Below are positions 54,869 through 63,909 of a stretch of 64,000 nucleotides of DNA, one piece after another. Origin of the DNA: Actinacidiphila acididurans. Its GTDB lineage: Bacteria; Actinomycetota; Actinomycetes; Streptomycetales; Streptomycetaceae. A program made the position numbers and the translations under genes. The stretch lies in NCBI RefSeq assembly GCF_016918855.1, contig NZ_JADKYB010000024.1, positions 88,449 to 152,448 of the forward strand, written 5' to 3'. Below the pieces are notes generated by a model. It was not told the DNA's origin. It searched no databases and saw only the letters and a program-made list of their open reading frames with translations. The first letter of the stretch is position 1; each line of letters starts with the position of its first letter.

Positions 54869-55711
54869 CTACGGGGCAGCGGGAGAGGTGAGGAACCTGC
54901 CGATTTCGCGGGCCACGGTCTCGGGCTCGTCCAGCATCGACAGCACGTATGCGTCGGGTACTTCGGCGTACTGCCCTGCCGGTAGCAGCTGTGCCAGACG
55001 ATGACCGTGGTCGGGCGGCATCACGCGGTTGCTCGGTGACCACAGGACGAGCGCCTGCCCGGTGAACCGGCGCAGCGCCTCGGTGTCGCGAACGAGCTTC
55101 TCCTTGTCGAACGGCCCGGTGCAGTAGTTTCGTAGGTCACGCAGAATGCGGGGATCGCCGAGGAGGGGTTCGGTCCAGCGACGCATGAGGTCGTCCGGTA
55201 CCGGCTGCCGAGCCATCTGCCCGTACAGCATGGGCAGCCGGCGCAGCCGGCCGATACGCAGTTGGCGAGCGGCGAACCGCAATCCACCGGGCATTCGGGC
55301 GGCCAGCGTCACCATCCTGCCGGGCAGCCCGGGCGGGAAGTTGTCGAACGCCTCGCACGGGAGGATCACCTGCCGGGCCACGCGCTGGTCGCGGCCGTGG
55401 GCGGTGAGAAAGAGTGCCCCGCCCCAGTCGCTGTGTACCAGCGTGACGCCCTCCAGGCCGAGTACGTCAAGGAAATCGGCGACCAGGCCGACCTGTCCGT
55501 GCAGCGTGAGATCGGCGTCCGGCTCCATGGGCCGCCGATGGGCGCCCAGGGGCAGCACAGGGCGTAGATACGTGAACCCCTGCGGGAGCAGCGGCAGTAC
55601 CTGGTCCCATACGGTGTGGTCCATCAGCAGCCCGTGCAGTAGAACGACGGGCGGCCCTGATCCGGCAACGTCGTACTCGATGACACCGGCCGTAACCTCG
55701 ACATCCCGCAC
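54869..55711 (-). CDS. alpha/beta hydrolase with Asp nucleophile, atypical His region
   Basis: 280 residues. VVLLHGLLMDHTVWDQV (oxyanion region) and HSDWGG at the nucleophile elbow (~95), where Asp replaces Ser, as in haloalkane dehalogenases and epoxide hydrolases. The C-terminal segment that normally holds the catalytic His reads VPDAYVLSMLDEPE and has none, so hydrolytic activity is doubtful; several actinobacterial paralogues share this form. The GTG has GGAGG 5 bases before it. No neighbour explains its role. Confidence 0.82.
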   Translation of the reverse strand: MRDVEVTAGVIEYDVAGSGPPVVLLHGLLMDHTVWDQVLPLLPQGFTYLRPVLPLGAHRRPMEPDADLTLHGQVGLVADFLDVLGLEGVTLVHSDWGGALFLTAHGRDQRVARQVILPCEAFDNFPPGLPGRMVTLAARMPGGLRFAARQLRIGRLRRLPMLYGQMARQPVPDDLMRRWTEPLLGDPRILRDLRNYCTGPFDKEKLVRDTEALRRFTGQALVLWSPSNRVMPPDHGHRLAQLLPAGQYAEVPDAYVLSMLDEPETVAREIGRFLTSPAAP

Positions 55712-56022
55712 GACAGCCTCCGCCAGGGCAGTCCCTCCAGGGATTCCGTTCTACCAGGGGGGTGGACGAGCCGGCGTTCGTGACCCGGCGAAAACCCCGC
55801 TCCGGTCCCTGGACGATCCGACCACCTGGTCAGGCTGTCCGACCGGCCACCCCCCACACTCGACGCCCCTATAGCCTCCGCTTGTGAGCAATCGCCGCAG
55901 CCGGACCGAGAGTCACCCCCACGAACTTCCCGAGAGTACGACAAGCTTGCGGTCTGCTGTGGAACAACTGTCCTGGCTGGGCCTATCAGCGAATGGCTGC
56001 GACCAGGACGATCCCCGAATTC
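55712..56022. other. intergenic region, no gene seen
   Basis: 311 bases. The only structure noticed is the short palindrome GACCA-CC-TGGTC (55820-55831). An open frame across it on the minus strand has no family resemblance. Confidence 0.5.
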
Positions 56023-56427
56023 CTAATCGTCGAGTTCGGTGAAGAGGGTCAGTTGAAGAGCGCCAGGTGCTTCCAGCCGTGAGTTGAGGGAGTTCCACGG
56101 GGTGAGCGTCGGCTCGGCGATCACCTGGGCTCCGGCTGCGGCCAGTTTTGATGTGGCGGCGACGGAGTCGTCGACCTGGAAGGCGACCCGGATGTGGCCG
56201 GCCACTCGGTGTCCGACCTCGACCTCGTCGATGAAAGCCGCGTGGTTCGGATCGGCCAGCTCCAACGTGGCTCGGCCCGCGTCGAGAATCGTGACCCGTC
56301 CGCCGGGAGAGGTGAACGCGGCGCGTTCGGTCAAGCCGAGGACGTCACGATAGAAGTGCAGCGCCGCATCGTAGTCGGCTGCCGTGACCACTAGGCGAAG
56401 TTCACGGACGGCGGGTTCGTCGGGCAT
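56023..56427 (-). CDS. VOC-superfamily (glyoxalase-like) protein
   Basis: 134 residues, one glyoxalase/bleomycin-resistance fold: RELRLVVTAADYDAALHFYRDVLGL, ILDAGRATLELADP, HIRVAFQVDDSVAATSKLAAAGAQVIAEPT and LQLTLFTEL. The ATG has AAGGAG with 5-base spacing. It could be a metal-dependent dioxygenase, isomerase or resistance protein; the sequence does not decide. Confidence 0.9.
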   Translation of the reverse strand: MPDEPAVRELRLVVTAADYDAALHFYRDVLGLTERAAFTSPGGRVTILDAGRATLELADPNHAAFIDEVEVGHRVAGHIRVAFQVDDSVAATSKLAAAGAQVIAEPTLTPWNSLNSRLEAPGALQLTLFTELDD

Positions 56428-56644
56428 GGCGTTCTCCTTGGAGATTGCGGGTACGGGGAGGTCAACCCCGCACTCAATCGGACCCTTCCCTTCTGCCTGT
56501 TACGACTGGCTGCCCGGCATAATGACGGTGTCCCACATCCCACGCCATGAGGTGGCTGCCCGTGGACATCTGGTGGGCGCGATCACGCCGGCGACCCGGC
56601 CGCGTTGGCGCGGACGGCCCGGACGAGGCGGAAGTCGGGCCGCC

Positions 56645-56661
56645 AGGGGAATCGCACCCCC
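56645..56661 (-). other. tRNA T-arm-like fragment
   Basis: On the minus strand GGGGG-TGCGATT-CCCCT forms a 5-bp stem (one G-T pair) with a 7-base loop close to the TTCRANY T-loop. The plus-strand frame across it reads GRQGNRTPV, a peptide often produced by translating tRNA ends. No full cloverleaf could be drawn, so it is at most a relic or recombination scar. Confidence 0.3.
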
Positions 56662-56697
56662 GTCAGCGCTGCTAGGGTGCGCCGTGCTCTGGTGATC

Positions 56698-57417
56698 ATG
56701 GGCACAGTGCGCAGGGGCGGGGAGGGCGTGGTGGTGTCACCGCTGGTGGTTGCCGTGCGGCGGCAAGGGGCTGTCGTGCCGGAGTGGCTGGGGGCGGCGG
56801 TTCGGGTTCTGCTGGGGCTCGAAGCCGTCATGTGCCTGGTTCGGCTGGGCTTTGACGTGCTGGAGGGGGAGTTGTGGGCGCAGGCCGCCGCGGGTCGGGT
56901 TTCTGATACGGATCCCGGTGTGCGCCGGATGCTGGCTTCGTGGTCCACCGGGACGGCTGACAATGCGCTCTTCTTCCTGACGGCCGCGGTGTTCATTGCC
57001 TGGCTGTACCGGGCACACCGGGCCGCACAGAGCATCGCCCCCGGCCGGTTGACCAACAGTCCGGGCTGGACGATCGCCAGTTGGTTCGTGCCGCTCGGAT
57101 CCCTGTGGATGCCGTACCAGTCGGTGCGGGACATCTGGCAGGCGAGTGGCCCCACTGACGACAAGCGGCCCCGGCTGGTGCTGGCCTGGTGGCTGCTGTT
57201 CACCGTCGCTCGCTGGTCGGGGCTGCTGACCGGCGGGTTGGCGACGGCGCTCAGGACGGATCCCGGGGCCGAGGTGGGTCTGTACGTGTTCTTCGGCGTG
57301 CGGTCGGTGATGGAGGCGACCGCTGCGGTCCTCGCGGTGGTGATGGTGCGACGGCTGATGAAGCGACAGGGGCAGGCGGAACAGGTGCTCGACGACGAGT
57401 GGGCGGTTCCTGCGTAA
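56698..57417 (+). CDS. DUF4328 membrane protein
   Basis: About 239 residues with four hydrophobic segments: LGAAVRVLLGLEAVMCLVRLG, ALFFLTAAVFIAWLYRAHR, PGWTIASWFVPLGSLWMPYQS and VLAWWLLFTVARWSG. The SPGWxIxSWFVPLxxLWxPYQSVRDIW block is typical of DUF4328 proteins. The start is uncertain: ATG at 56698, or GTG at 56731 with GGAGG 5 bases before it. Its function is unknown. Confidence 0.85.
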   Translation: MGTVRRGGEGVVVSPLVVAVRRQGAVVPEWLGAAVRVLLGLEAVMCLVRLGFDVLEGELWAQAAAGRVSDTDPGVRRMLASWSTGTADNALFFLTAAVFIAWLYRAHRAAQSIAPGRLTNSPGWTIASWFVPLGSLWMPYQSVRDIWQASGPTDDKRPRLVLAWWLLFTVARWSGLLTGGLATALRTDPGAEVGLYVFFGVRSVMEATAAVLAVVMVRRLMKRQGQAEQVLDDEWAVPA

Positions 57418-57988
57418 GGACGCCTCCGCAGCAGGCCGCGCCCTCGCATTCCGCGTGATCGTCTCTCCCGGTCCGGCCTGCCCGCCGTCCCTGAGGCGAA
57501 CAGGTGGGGGCGCAGGCTCCCTCCCCTACTGAACAGTAGCTTTCCGGTCACTTGCGTCTCGTGCGTGCTCCACCGTCACGGGACGCCGGCGGAAGGGCCC
57601 GTGACTCCACTCCCGGACGACCTCGCTTGCCCTGTTTGTCCCTCCGGTATCGGTATTCCCGCCGCGGACGCACCCTCCAAACGCGTCCGGCTCGGTCGTC
57701 AAGGGGGCGGCTGCGCGCACCTGTTCGAGGGGTCCGTCCGGCGGCCGCCGCGGGCGACCGTCCCCTCGGCTGGACGAATCACCTGGTCAGGGGTCGGGCG
57801 CATGGTTTTCTCCGGGCCGGGACGACGGCTGAAACACCCCCTTATCCATTGAATCCCGCGGGTGGATATTGCCGGGCGTAGACCCTTACCCGCGGTAACA
57901 GTGTCATGGCCATGACCACCACATCGACCATTCCCCGGCCTCCGCGACACGGGACCGGAGCACCGGGAAACCGGAACAGGAGAGACTC
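57418..57988. other. intergenic region with a spaced inverted repeat
   Basis: 571 bases without a convincing gene. CCGCGGGT (57856-57863) and ACCCGCGG (57888-57895) form 8-bp arms with a 24-base spacer about 95 bases before the next start. It may be an operator pair or a 5' leader stem. No known riboswitch class was recognised. Confidence 0.45.
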
Positions 57989-58627
57989 ATGCGACCCAGA
58001 ACCGCTCTGCGCCTGCCCATGGTCGTGCTCGGCACGGTCGCCGCGGTCGGCCTTGCCACCGGGGCGGCCTCGGCCGCCGACGTCCAGCTGAGCCTGGCCT
58101 GCCAGGCGACGCCCCCGATCGGCGGCGCACAGACCTTCACCATCGGCGCCGGCGTCAACGGAACCGCGCCGGCCAGCGTGGCCTCCGGCAGCGCCTTCGC
58201 CATCACACTGGCGCCGGACCCGATCACCGTACCCAGCTCGGTCAACGGGAACACGGTGAACTCGATCAGCGGCCTGAAGCTCAGCGCCCCGGTGCCGGCC
58301 AACGCCACCCTCAACAGCGAGACGATCAGCGGGGGTTCCGGGCTGGGATCCGGAACGCCCACGCTGACGCTCAGCGGCGGCACCCTGACGATGAACGTGC
58401 CCGGTCCGATCAACGGCGGCAGCACCTTCACGCTGCCGACGCTGAACCTGAACCTGACCGCCGGCGCATCCGGCAGCACGGTGCAGACCAAGCTGGCGGG
58501 CACCAGCTACTCCAGCCCCGGCCTGACGTTCACCGCGAAGGTCACCGCGGCCATCTTCACGGTGAACGCCCCGACCGCCTGCTACCCCTCGCCGAACCCG
58601 GTACTGACCACGACGTCCATCAGCTGA
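57989..58627 (+). CDS. secreted protein of unknown function
   Basis: 212 residues. It has a classical signal peptide (MRPR, hydrophobic stretch, AASAAD cleavage near residue 30), then a Ser/Gly/Thr-rich beta-strand protein with two cysteines (LACQATPP near the start and TACYPSPN near the end) that could form one disulfide. Similar small secreted beta proteins are widespread in actinobacteria but no function is known to me. The ATG has GGAGAG upstream, and a strong hairpin follows 19 bases after the stop. Confidence 0.8.
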   Translation: MRPRTALRLPMVVLGTVAAVGLATGAASAADVQLSLACQATPPIGGAQTFTIGAGVNGTAPASVASGSAFAITLAPDPITVPSSVNGNTVNSISGLKLSAPVPANATLNSETISGGSGLGSGTPTLTLSGGTLTMNVPGPINGGSTFTLPTLNLNLTAGASGSTVQTKLAGTSYSSPGLTFTAKVTAAIFTVNAPTACYPSPNPVLTTTSIS

Positions 58628-58646
58628 CGTCAACGTGAACCGCGGA

Positions 58647-58668
58647 CCCGGCGCCGCCCGGCGCCGGG
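58647..58668 (+). terminator. 10-bp-arm hairpin after the secreted protein gene
   Basis: CCCGGCGCCG (58647-58656) and CGGCGCCGGG (58659-58668) form a near-perfect palindrome without a U-tract, as is common in Streptomyces. It lies between the plus-strand gene and a converging minus-strand frame. Confidence 0.7.
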
Positions 58669-58678
58669 CCCGCCCCGG

Positions 58679-58858
58679 GTGACAGCTCACCCACCCCCAC
58701 CAGGTCTGGGCGGCGCCGGGTTGAAGGTAGAGGAAGTGCCCGCCGTCACCGGCCATGAAGAGCCGCTCCGGTCCCTCCAGCCCGACGAGGTCGACCCTGC
58801 CGCCCTCGCTGCCCTCCACGCCGAGGATGCAGACGGGGTACGTGCGGACGTCCGCCAT
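58679..58858 (-). CDS. small hypothetical protein, 3' end unresolved
   Basis: An ATG at 58858 lies 2 bases after the stop of the upstream gene. The frame reads ADVRTYPVCILGVEG, then VDLVGLEGPERLFMAG, then GHFLYLQPGAAQTWWGW, with a strong G/C third-position bias, so it looks coded. The frame then runs without a stop through the terminator and antisense to the secreted protein gene. A TGA lies in another frame just after QTWWGW (58685 region, in a GGGGG run), so a frameshift is likely. It is either a broken gene or a short peptide; the end given is only the part I trust. Confidence 0.45.
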
Positions 58859-58860
58859 CG

Positions 58861-59430
58861 TCAACGCCCCAGCGCCGCCGGATTTCCGCTGATCGCCGCG
58901 TGGCTCGCCCGGCGGAATTCCTCGCGCAGGCCGTCAATGCCGGTGGTGTAATTCCGGGTCATCGTGGACATCGCTTCCTGGATACGGCGCACGGCTTCCT
59001 GTCCGCTGCCGCCCGCGTTGATGGATGCGCCCTGCCGCAGCGCGACGGCGACGAACGTGTTGTAGTCGCGTTCGAGGTCGTTGATCAGCGTGCCGATTTT
59101 CCCGGAGAGCGAATCGGTCAGGAACAGCGTCGAGCGGAAGAGGATGAACGCCTCGCGGATCGGGTCCCCCAGGCCGTCGTGGTTCCCCGCGTTGATGCGG
59201 TCGGGCATCTCGTACCGCAGATACCTCTCCAGGCTGCTGAGGCCGCCCCAGACCGCCCGGTAGGACTCCGTCAGCAGTTCCAGGGATTTCTCGCCGAGTT
59301 TGGTCTCACGGTCGACGGTCGCGCCGAGCCGCTTGAATTTGTGCTGCACCCATTGCTGGAGCGAGAACAATATGACGCCGTTGACGACGACGGAGACCCC
59401 GACCGTGGCCAGGTTGACCGAGTTGCTCAT
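58861..59430 (-). CDS. hypothetical protein with N-terminal membrane anchor
   Basis: 189 residues. One hydrophobic segment near the start (LATVGVSVVVNGVILFSLQQWV) is followed by a long helical, charged domain (RETKLGEKSLELLTESYRAVWGGLSSLERYL, DSLSGKIGTLINDLERDYNTFV). No catalytic motif was recognised. It is followed after 2 bases by a small frame, so the two may form an operon. Confidence 0.7.
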   Translation of the reverse strand: MSNSVNLATVGVSVVVNGVILFSLQQWVQHKFKRLGATVDRETKLGEKSLELLTESYRAVWGGLSSLERYLRYEMPDRINAGNHDGLGDPIREAFILFRSTLFLTDSLSGKIGTLINDLERDYNTFVAVALRQGASINAGGSGQEAVRRIQEAMSTMTRNYTTGIDGLREEFRRASHAAISGNPAALGR

Positions 59431-59505
59431 TTCCTCACGCTAGCGCCCGCCGGGATCGCGCCGCGGCGGAATGTACGCTTCCGGGCCACGTCCGTCCCGC
59501 TGACT

Positions 59506-60729
59506 TCAGGGCGCCGTGTCGGCCAGGTCGTCGAGGAAGGCCTCGACGGCGATCTCGGCGGCGCCGAGCAGGGGGGCGCCGGTCTGGAGGGCGGCCGGCA
59601 GCAGTTCGGTCTCCCGCCGGACGCCGAGCCGGCTCCGGCCCGCCCGCAGGGCGTCCTCGAGCGTGCCCCGGGCGTGGCGCAGGACGTGGGAGAACAGGCC
59701 GCCCATCACGATGAGTTCGGTGCCGAGCAGGGCCTGCAGGGAGGACAGCCCGGTGGCGACCGCCGGGGCCAGGGCGGTCACCGCGTCCACCGCCTGCGGC
59801 TCCCCGCGGTCGGCGCGCTCCAGCAGCTCGGTCATCCGGGCCCGGCGGGCGTGGCCGCGGCCGGCGGGCAGCCCGGCGTGGCGCAGCAGCGCGTCGCCGC
59901 CGACCTCGGTCTCCCAGCAGCCGCTGGACCCGCACCGGCACGGCCGGTCGCCGGGCGCGAAGAGCATGTGCCCGACCTCGCCGCCGGCCCAGCCCGGGCC
60001 GCCCAGCAGGCGGCCGTCGACGATGATGCCGGCGCCCACCCCGACCCGGGCGTAGAGGTAGAGCATGTTGCGGTGCCCGCGCCCGGCGCCGTGCAGCAGC
60101 TCGGCCAGTGCCGCGACGTTGCAGGTGTTGCCCAGCCGTACGGGCATCTCCAGGCGGACCCGCCGGCGCAGCTCGTCGGCCAGGTGCACCTGGTGCCAGT
60201 CCAGGTTCGGCGCGAAGGACACCACGCTCGGGCCGCCGTCCGGGGCGTCCGCGGCCCCGTCGACCAGCCCCGGCACGGCGATGCCGACCGCCAGCGGGCG
60301 CGTCCGGCCCGCGGTGAACCCGTCGACGGCCTGCGCCAGCCGGTCCAGGGTGCGTGCCGGGTCGCCGGGCTCGGGGACCTGGTCCAGGACGGTCGTCGCG
60401 GCCACCGACCCGTCCAGCCCCACCAGCGCCATGCGGATCTCGTCGACCCCGATGTCCACGGCGAGCACCCGCGCGCGGCGTCCGTCGGGGGCCACGGTCA
60501 GCGACGGGCGGCCGCGCCCGGCGGTGGTGGCGCGGGCCGCGGCGGACTCGGTCACCAGGCCGCGCCGCGTCAGCTCGGCGACCAGGTCGGCGACCGCGCT
60601 GCGGGTCAGGCCGAGCGCCTCGCCGAGCCCGGTGCGGGTGCAGGGGCCATGAAGGTGCAGGTGGCGCAGCAGGGCCCGCAGGTTGTGCCTGCGTACGTCC
60701 GGCGTCGCCTGGCCGGCGGTCCTGGTCAT
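59506..60729 (-). CDS. ROK-family transcriptional repressor
   Basis: 407 residues. The N-terminal winged HTH (VRRHNLRALLRHLHLHGPCTRTGLGEALGLTRSAVADLVAEL) precedes a ROK domain with VLAVDIGVDEI, GIAVPGLVD and the zinc signature CRCGSSGCWE. The ATG at 60729 has GGGGGAGA upstream; the longer frame is unsupported. It diverges from a secreted beta-glucosidase gene and probably represses it until a sugar binds. A promoter and a palindrome lie between the two genes. Confidence 0.93.
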   Translation of the reverse strand: MTRTAGQATPDVRRHNLRALLRHLHLHGPCTRTGLGEALGLTRSAVADLVAELTRRGLVTESAAARATTAGRGRPSLTVAPDGRRARVLAVDIGVDEIRMALVGLDGSVAATTVLDQVPEPGDPARTLDRLAQAVDGFTAGRTRPLAVGIAVPGLVDGAADAPDGGPSVVSFAPNLDWHQVHLADELRRRVRLEMPVRLGNTCNVAALAELLHGAGRGHRNMLYLYARVGVGAGIIVDGRLLGGPGWAGGEVGHMLFAPGDRPCRCGSSGCWETEVGGDALLRHAGLPAGRGHARRARMTELLERADRGEPQAVDAVTALAPAVATGLSSLQALLGTELIVMGGLFSHVLRHARGTLEDALRAGRSRLGVRRETELLPAALQTGAPLLGAAEIAVEAFLDDLADTAP

Positions 60730-60891
60730 CCTGTGTCTCCCCCTGGCATCGGCCTGGCATCGGCGCCCCTGTCGGCGCGTCAGGGGCGCTCCGACCCTCC
60801 ATGCGCGGTGCGAGTCAGGCACCGCGAGTAGGTCATGGTCCCACGCGGCACAAGGCCGCGCGGGACGCCGAGTCCCGTCCGCGCAGAAGGC

Positions 60892-60934
60892 TTGACACCC
60901 TCGACCGGCAGGTTAAATATTCGTTTCCGACGAA
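60892..60934 (+). promoter_or_regulatory. promoter and operator for the GH3 gene
   Basis: TTGACA (60892-60897), a 15-base spacer and TTAAAT (60913-60918), overlapped downstream by the palindrome TTCGT-TTCCG-ACGAA (60920-60934). This AT-rich patch stands out in the surrounding GC. The palindrome is a good candidate ROK operator. Confidence 0.6.
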
Positions 60935-60993
60935 AACAAATGATCGACCCGGACGAGGTCGGTCACCGGTTTCGCCGACAGGTTGCACGGCCC

Positions 60994-61038
60994 GTTTCAC
61001 CGGTTTCACCAGCTCTACCTGTTTCGCCTGTTTCGCCG
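60994..61038 (+). repeat. 9-bp tandem repeat in the GH3 leader
   Basis: GTTTCACCG, GTTTCACCA, GCTCTACCT, GTTTCGCCT and GTTTCGCCG follow in register within the roughly 310-base leader between the promoter and the GH3 start. The read-through frame would give repeated Pro-Val-Ser, but there is no ribosome binding site for it. Confidence 0.6.
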
Positions 61039-61242
61039 TCTCACCGGCTTCGCCCGCCCCCACCGGCCGCGGCCCCGGCACACCGACCGGAGCGACCCGC
61101 CCGTCCGGCGGCCCCCTGTACTGCCCGCACAACCGCGCCCGCGGGACACCCCTGCGCGGACGCGTCGCCCTGCCCGCCCGGTCACCGCCACGGGGCGCGG
61201 AACGGAACAGAGCACAGGACAACCGACCGAGGGAGACACCCG

Positions 61243-63909
61243 GTGGCACGTACCAGACGCAAAGCACGACGCGCCCGCGCAGTCGTCCAGCTGACGACCG
61301 GTGCGGCAGCCCTCCTCCTGTTCACCGCCGGCACCGTCGGCGCCGCCGCCCCGCCGGACCGCGCGGACCACCCGGACCAGGGACCGGCGGCGCCCTCGGC
61401 GACCGGGGACGCGAGGGTCGACCGGCTGCTGGCCGAGATGACCCTCGACGACAAGCTCACGATGATCGCCGGACAGGTCGACCTCGAGGCCGACCCCCAG
61501 TACCAGGCCGGCTACCTCGCCGGCATCCCCAGGCTGGGCATCCCCTCCCTGAAGCTCACCGACGGGCCGCCCGGGGTCATCACCAAGCAGGACTCCACCG
61601 GCATGACCGCGACCATGGGCGTCGCCGCCACCTTCAGCCGCAAGGACGCACGCCTGAACGGCGCGGTCGTCGGCCGGGACGCCAAGGCGCTGGGCCAGGA
61701 CGTCGTGCTGGAGCCGTTCGTCAACATCGACCGGGACACCACCGGCGGCCGCGGCTTCAACACCTTCGGCGAAGACCCGTACCTGACCGGGCAGATGGGC
61801 GCCGAGGAGATCAAGGGCACCCAGAGCCAGGGCACGATGGCCCAGGTCAAGCACTACATCGCCTACGACGGCGCGAACGACGTCACCGTCGACGAGCAGA
61901 CCCTGCACGAGATCTACCTCGCCCCCTTCCAGGACGCCGTCGACGCCGGGGTCTCCTCGGTCATGTGCTCCTACAACAAGGTCAACGGCGCCCAGGCGTG
62001 CGGGAACCAGCACACGCTCACCGACATCCTGCGCGGCGAGCTCGGCTTCAAGGGCTTTGTCACCTCCGACTGGGGCGCCAACCACGGCACGGACTACATC
62101 AACGACGGCCTGGACCTGGAGATGCCCGGCCAGGGCTACGGCAACACCGTCCCCGGCCGCACCGAACGCGGCTTCCCGGCGTACTTCGGCAAGGACGCGC
62201 TCAAGGCGGCCGTCGCCGACGGGACGGTCACCGAGTCCCGTATCACCCAGGCCGCCGGCCGCATCCTCTACGAGTACGACCGCTTCGGGCTGCTGGACGG
62301 CTCGTCCAAGCACACCGTCACGGCGGAGGACCGCGCCGCGGACGACGCCGCCGTCCAGAAGACCTCCGAGGACGCCGCCACCCTGCTGAAGAACGACGCC
62401 GACACCCTGCCCCTGAGCGGCACGTCCTCCGTCGCACTGATCGGCCCCGGCGCCGGCCGGACCGTCGCCACCGACGGCGGCGGCGAGCGGTCCGGCGGCA
62501 TCGCCTCCGAGCAGACCGGCACCTACCAGGCGCTCGAGCAGCAGCTCGGCGCCCGCGCCCACCTGAGCTACGCCGTCGGCGACGACATGACCGGCGTGCC
62601 CGTCCCCGCCTCGGCCCTGTCCCACGACGGCACGCCCGGACTGCAGCGCACCGACACCGCCGGCACCGTGCAGCAGACCGACCCGCAGCTGGACTTCACC
62701 ACCGCCGGCCACGCGGCGCTCCCCGCCGGCTCGGACCACACCTGGACCGGAACGCTGGACGTGCCCGCCGCCGGCAGCTACTGGCTGAACATCCAGACCC
62801 TGGGCGCCTGGGCGACCCTGACCGTGGACGGCAAGCTCCTGACCAACATCGGGGGCGGCTACGACGGCCAGGCCGGCCCGCCCCGCTACGGCACCGTCCA
62901 CGCCACCGACGGCAACGGACCGCTGCCGACCACCGACGGCCTGGCCAACGGCCGTACCTTCCTGGACCTTTCCGCCGGCCCGCACACCCTCCAGGTCGTC
63001 CAGCACGCCGACGTGTCCGGCCGGCCCGTCCAGGTGCGGCTGAACTGGGTGACCCCCCAGGAACAGAAGGCGCAGCACGACGCCGCGGTCGCCGCGGCCG
63101 CCTCGGCGAAGACCGCCGTGGTGTTCGCCTGGGCCGGCAGCGGCGACGACCTGTCCAAGCCGCTGCCCGAAGGACAGGACCAGCTCATCGAGGACGTCGC
63201 CGCGGTCAACCCCGACACCGTGGTGGTCCTCAACACCGGCCAGCCCGTCGCCATGCCCTGGCTGCCGAACGTCAAGTCGGTACTGGAGATGTGGTACTCC
63301 GGCGACCGCGGCGGCCGCGCGACCGCCGACGTCCTGCTCGGCAGGACCGACCCGGCCGGCAAGCTGCCCTTCACCTGGCCGGCCGCCATCGACCAGGAAC
63401 TCGCGCACCAGGCCGCCCACCCCGAACGCTCATCACGGGGCGTGAACGGGAAGACCACGTACTCCGAGGGCGTCGACGTCGGCTACCGGTTCTTCCAGGC
63501 CACCGGCGAGACCCCGCTCTTCCCGTTCGGCTACGGCCTGTCCTACACCTCCTTCCACTACTCCGGACTGCGGGTGGCCCCCGCGCACGCGGGCGGCCTC
63601 GACGTCACCTTCCGGGTGAGCAACGACGGCCGGACCGCCGGCGACGCGGTGCCCCAGGTCTACCTCGGCGCGCCCGACGACCAGCCGCAGGGCGTCCAGT
63701 TCGCTCCCGAGGCGCTGGCCGGCTTCGACCGGGTCCACCTGAACCCGGGCCAGGCCCGCACGGTGACGATCCGGGTGGCGCCGCGCCAACTCCAGTACTG
63801 GTCGACCGCGGCCGGCCGTTGGACCACCGCGACCGGCACGCGGACCGTCCACCTGAGCACCTCCTCCGGCACGGACGCGCTCCGACAGCAGGTCACTGTC
63901 ACCGGCTGA
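61243..63909 (+). CDS. secreted GH3 beta-glucosidase
   Basis: 888 residues. Signal peptide (RRKARRARAVV, then TGAAALLLFTAGTVGAAA); GH3 N-domain with LTDGPPGV, GRGFNTFGEDPYLTG and nucleophile Asp in VTSDWGANHG (~275); a PA14-like insert (WTGTLDVPAAGSYWLNIQTLG) in the C-terminal GH3 half; ending with a fibronectin-III-like domain (VSNDGRTAGDAVPQVYL). It hydrolyses beta-glucosides outside the cell. The GTG at 61243 has GGGAGA 7 bases upstream; the longer frame through the leader repeats is not credible. It is divergent from the ROK repressor. Confidence 0.93.
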   Translation: MARTRRKARRARAVVQLTTGAAALLLFTAGTVGAAAPPDRADHPDQGPAAPSATGDARVDRLLAEMTLDDKLTMIAGQVDLEADPQYQAGYLAGIPRLGIPSLKLTDGPPGVITKQDSTGMTATMGVAATFSRKDARLNGAVVGRDAKALGQDVVLEPFVNIDRDTTGGRGFNTFGEDPYLTGQMGAEEIKGTQSQGTMAQVKHYIAYDGANDVTVDEQTLHEIYLAPFQDAVDAGVSSVMCSYNKVNGAQACGNQHTLTDILRGELGFKGFVTSDWGANHGTDYINDGLDLEMPGQGYGNTVPGRTERGFPAYFGKDALKAAVADGTVTESRITQAAGRILYEYDRFGLLDGSSKHTVTAEDRAADDAAVQKTSEDAATLLKNDADTLPLSGTSSVALIGPGAGRTVATDGGGERSGGIASEQTGTYQALEQQLGARAHLSYAVGDDMTGVPVPASALSHDGTPGLQRTDTAGTVQQTDPQLDFTTAGHAALPAGSDHTWTGTLDVPAAGSYWLNIQTLGAWATLTVDGKLLTNIGGGYDGQAGPPRYGTVHATDGNGPLPTTDGLANGRTFLDLSAGPHTLQVVQHADVSGRPVQVRLNWVTPQEQKAQHDAAVAAAASAKTAVVFAWAGSGDDLSKPLPEGQDQLIEDVAAVNPDTVVVLNTGQPVAMPWLPNVKSVLEMWYSGDRGGRATADVLLGRTDPAGKLPFTWPAAIDQELAHQAAHPERSSRGVNGKTTYSEGVDVGYRFFQATGETPLFPFGYGLSYTSFHYSGLRVAPAHAGGLDVTFRVSNDGRTAGDAVPQVYLGAPDDQPQGVQFAPEALAGFDRVHLNPGQARTVTIRVAPRQLQYWSTAAGRWTTATGTRTVHLSTSSGTDALRQQVTVTG

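Noticed and set aside
57856..57895. c-di-AMP (ydaO) riboswitch upstream of the secreted protein gene
   Set aside because: The spaced inverted repeat is present, but the conserved ydaO core could not be found by eye.
60835..61242. N-terminal extension of the GH3 gene
   Set aside because: It would cross the promoter and 9-bp repeats; the GTG at 61243 has a proper Shine-Dalgarno and signal peptide.
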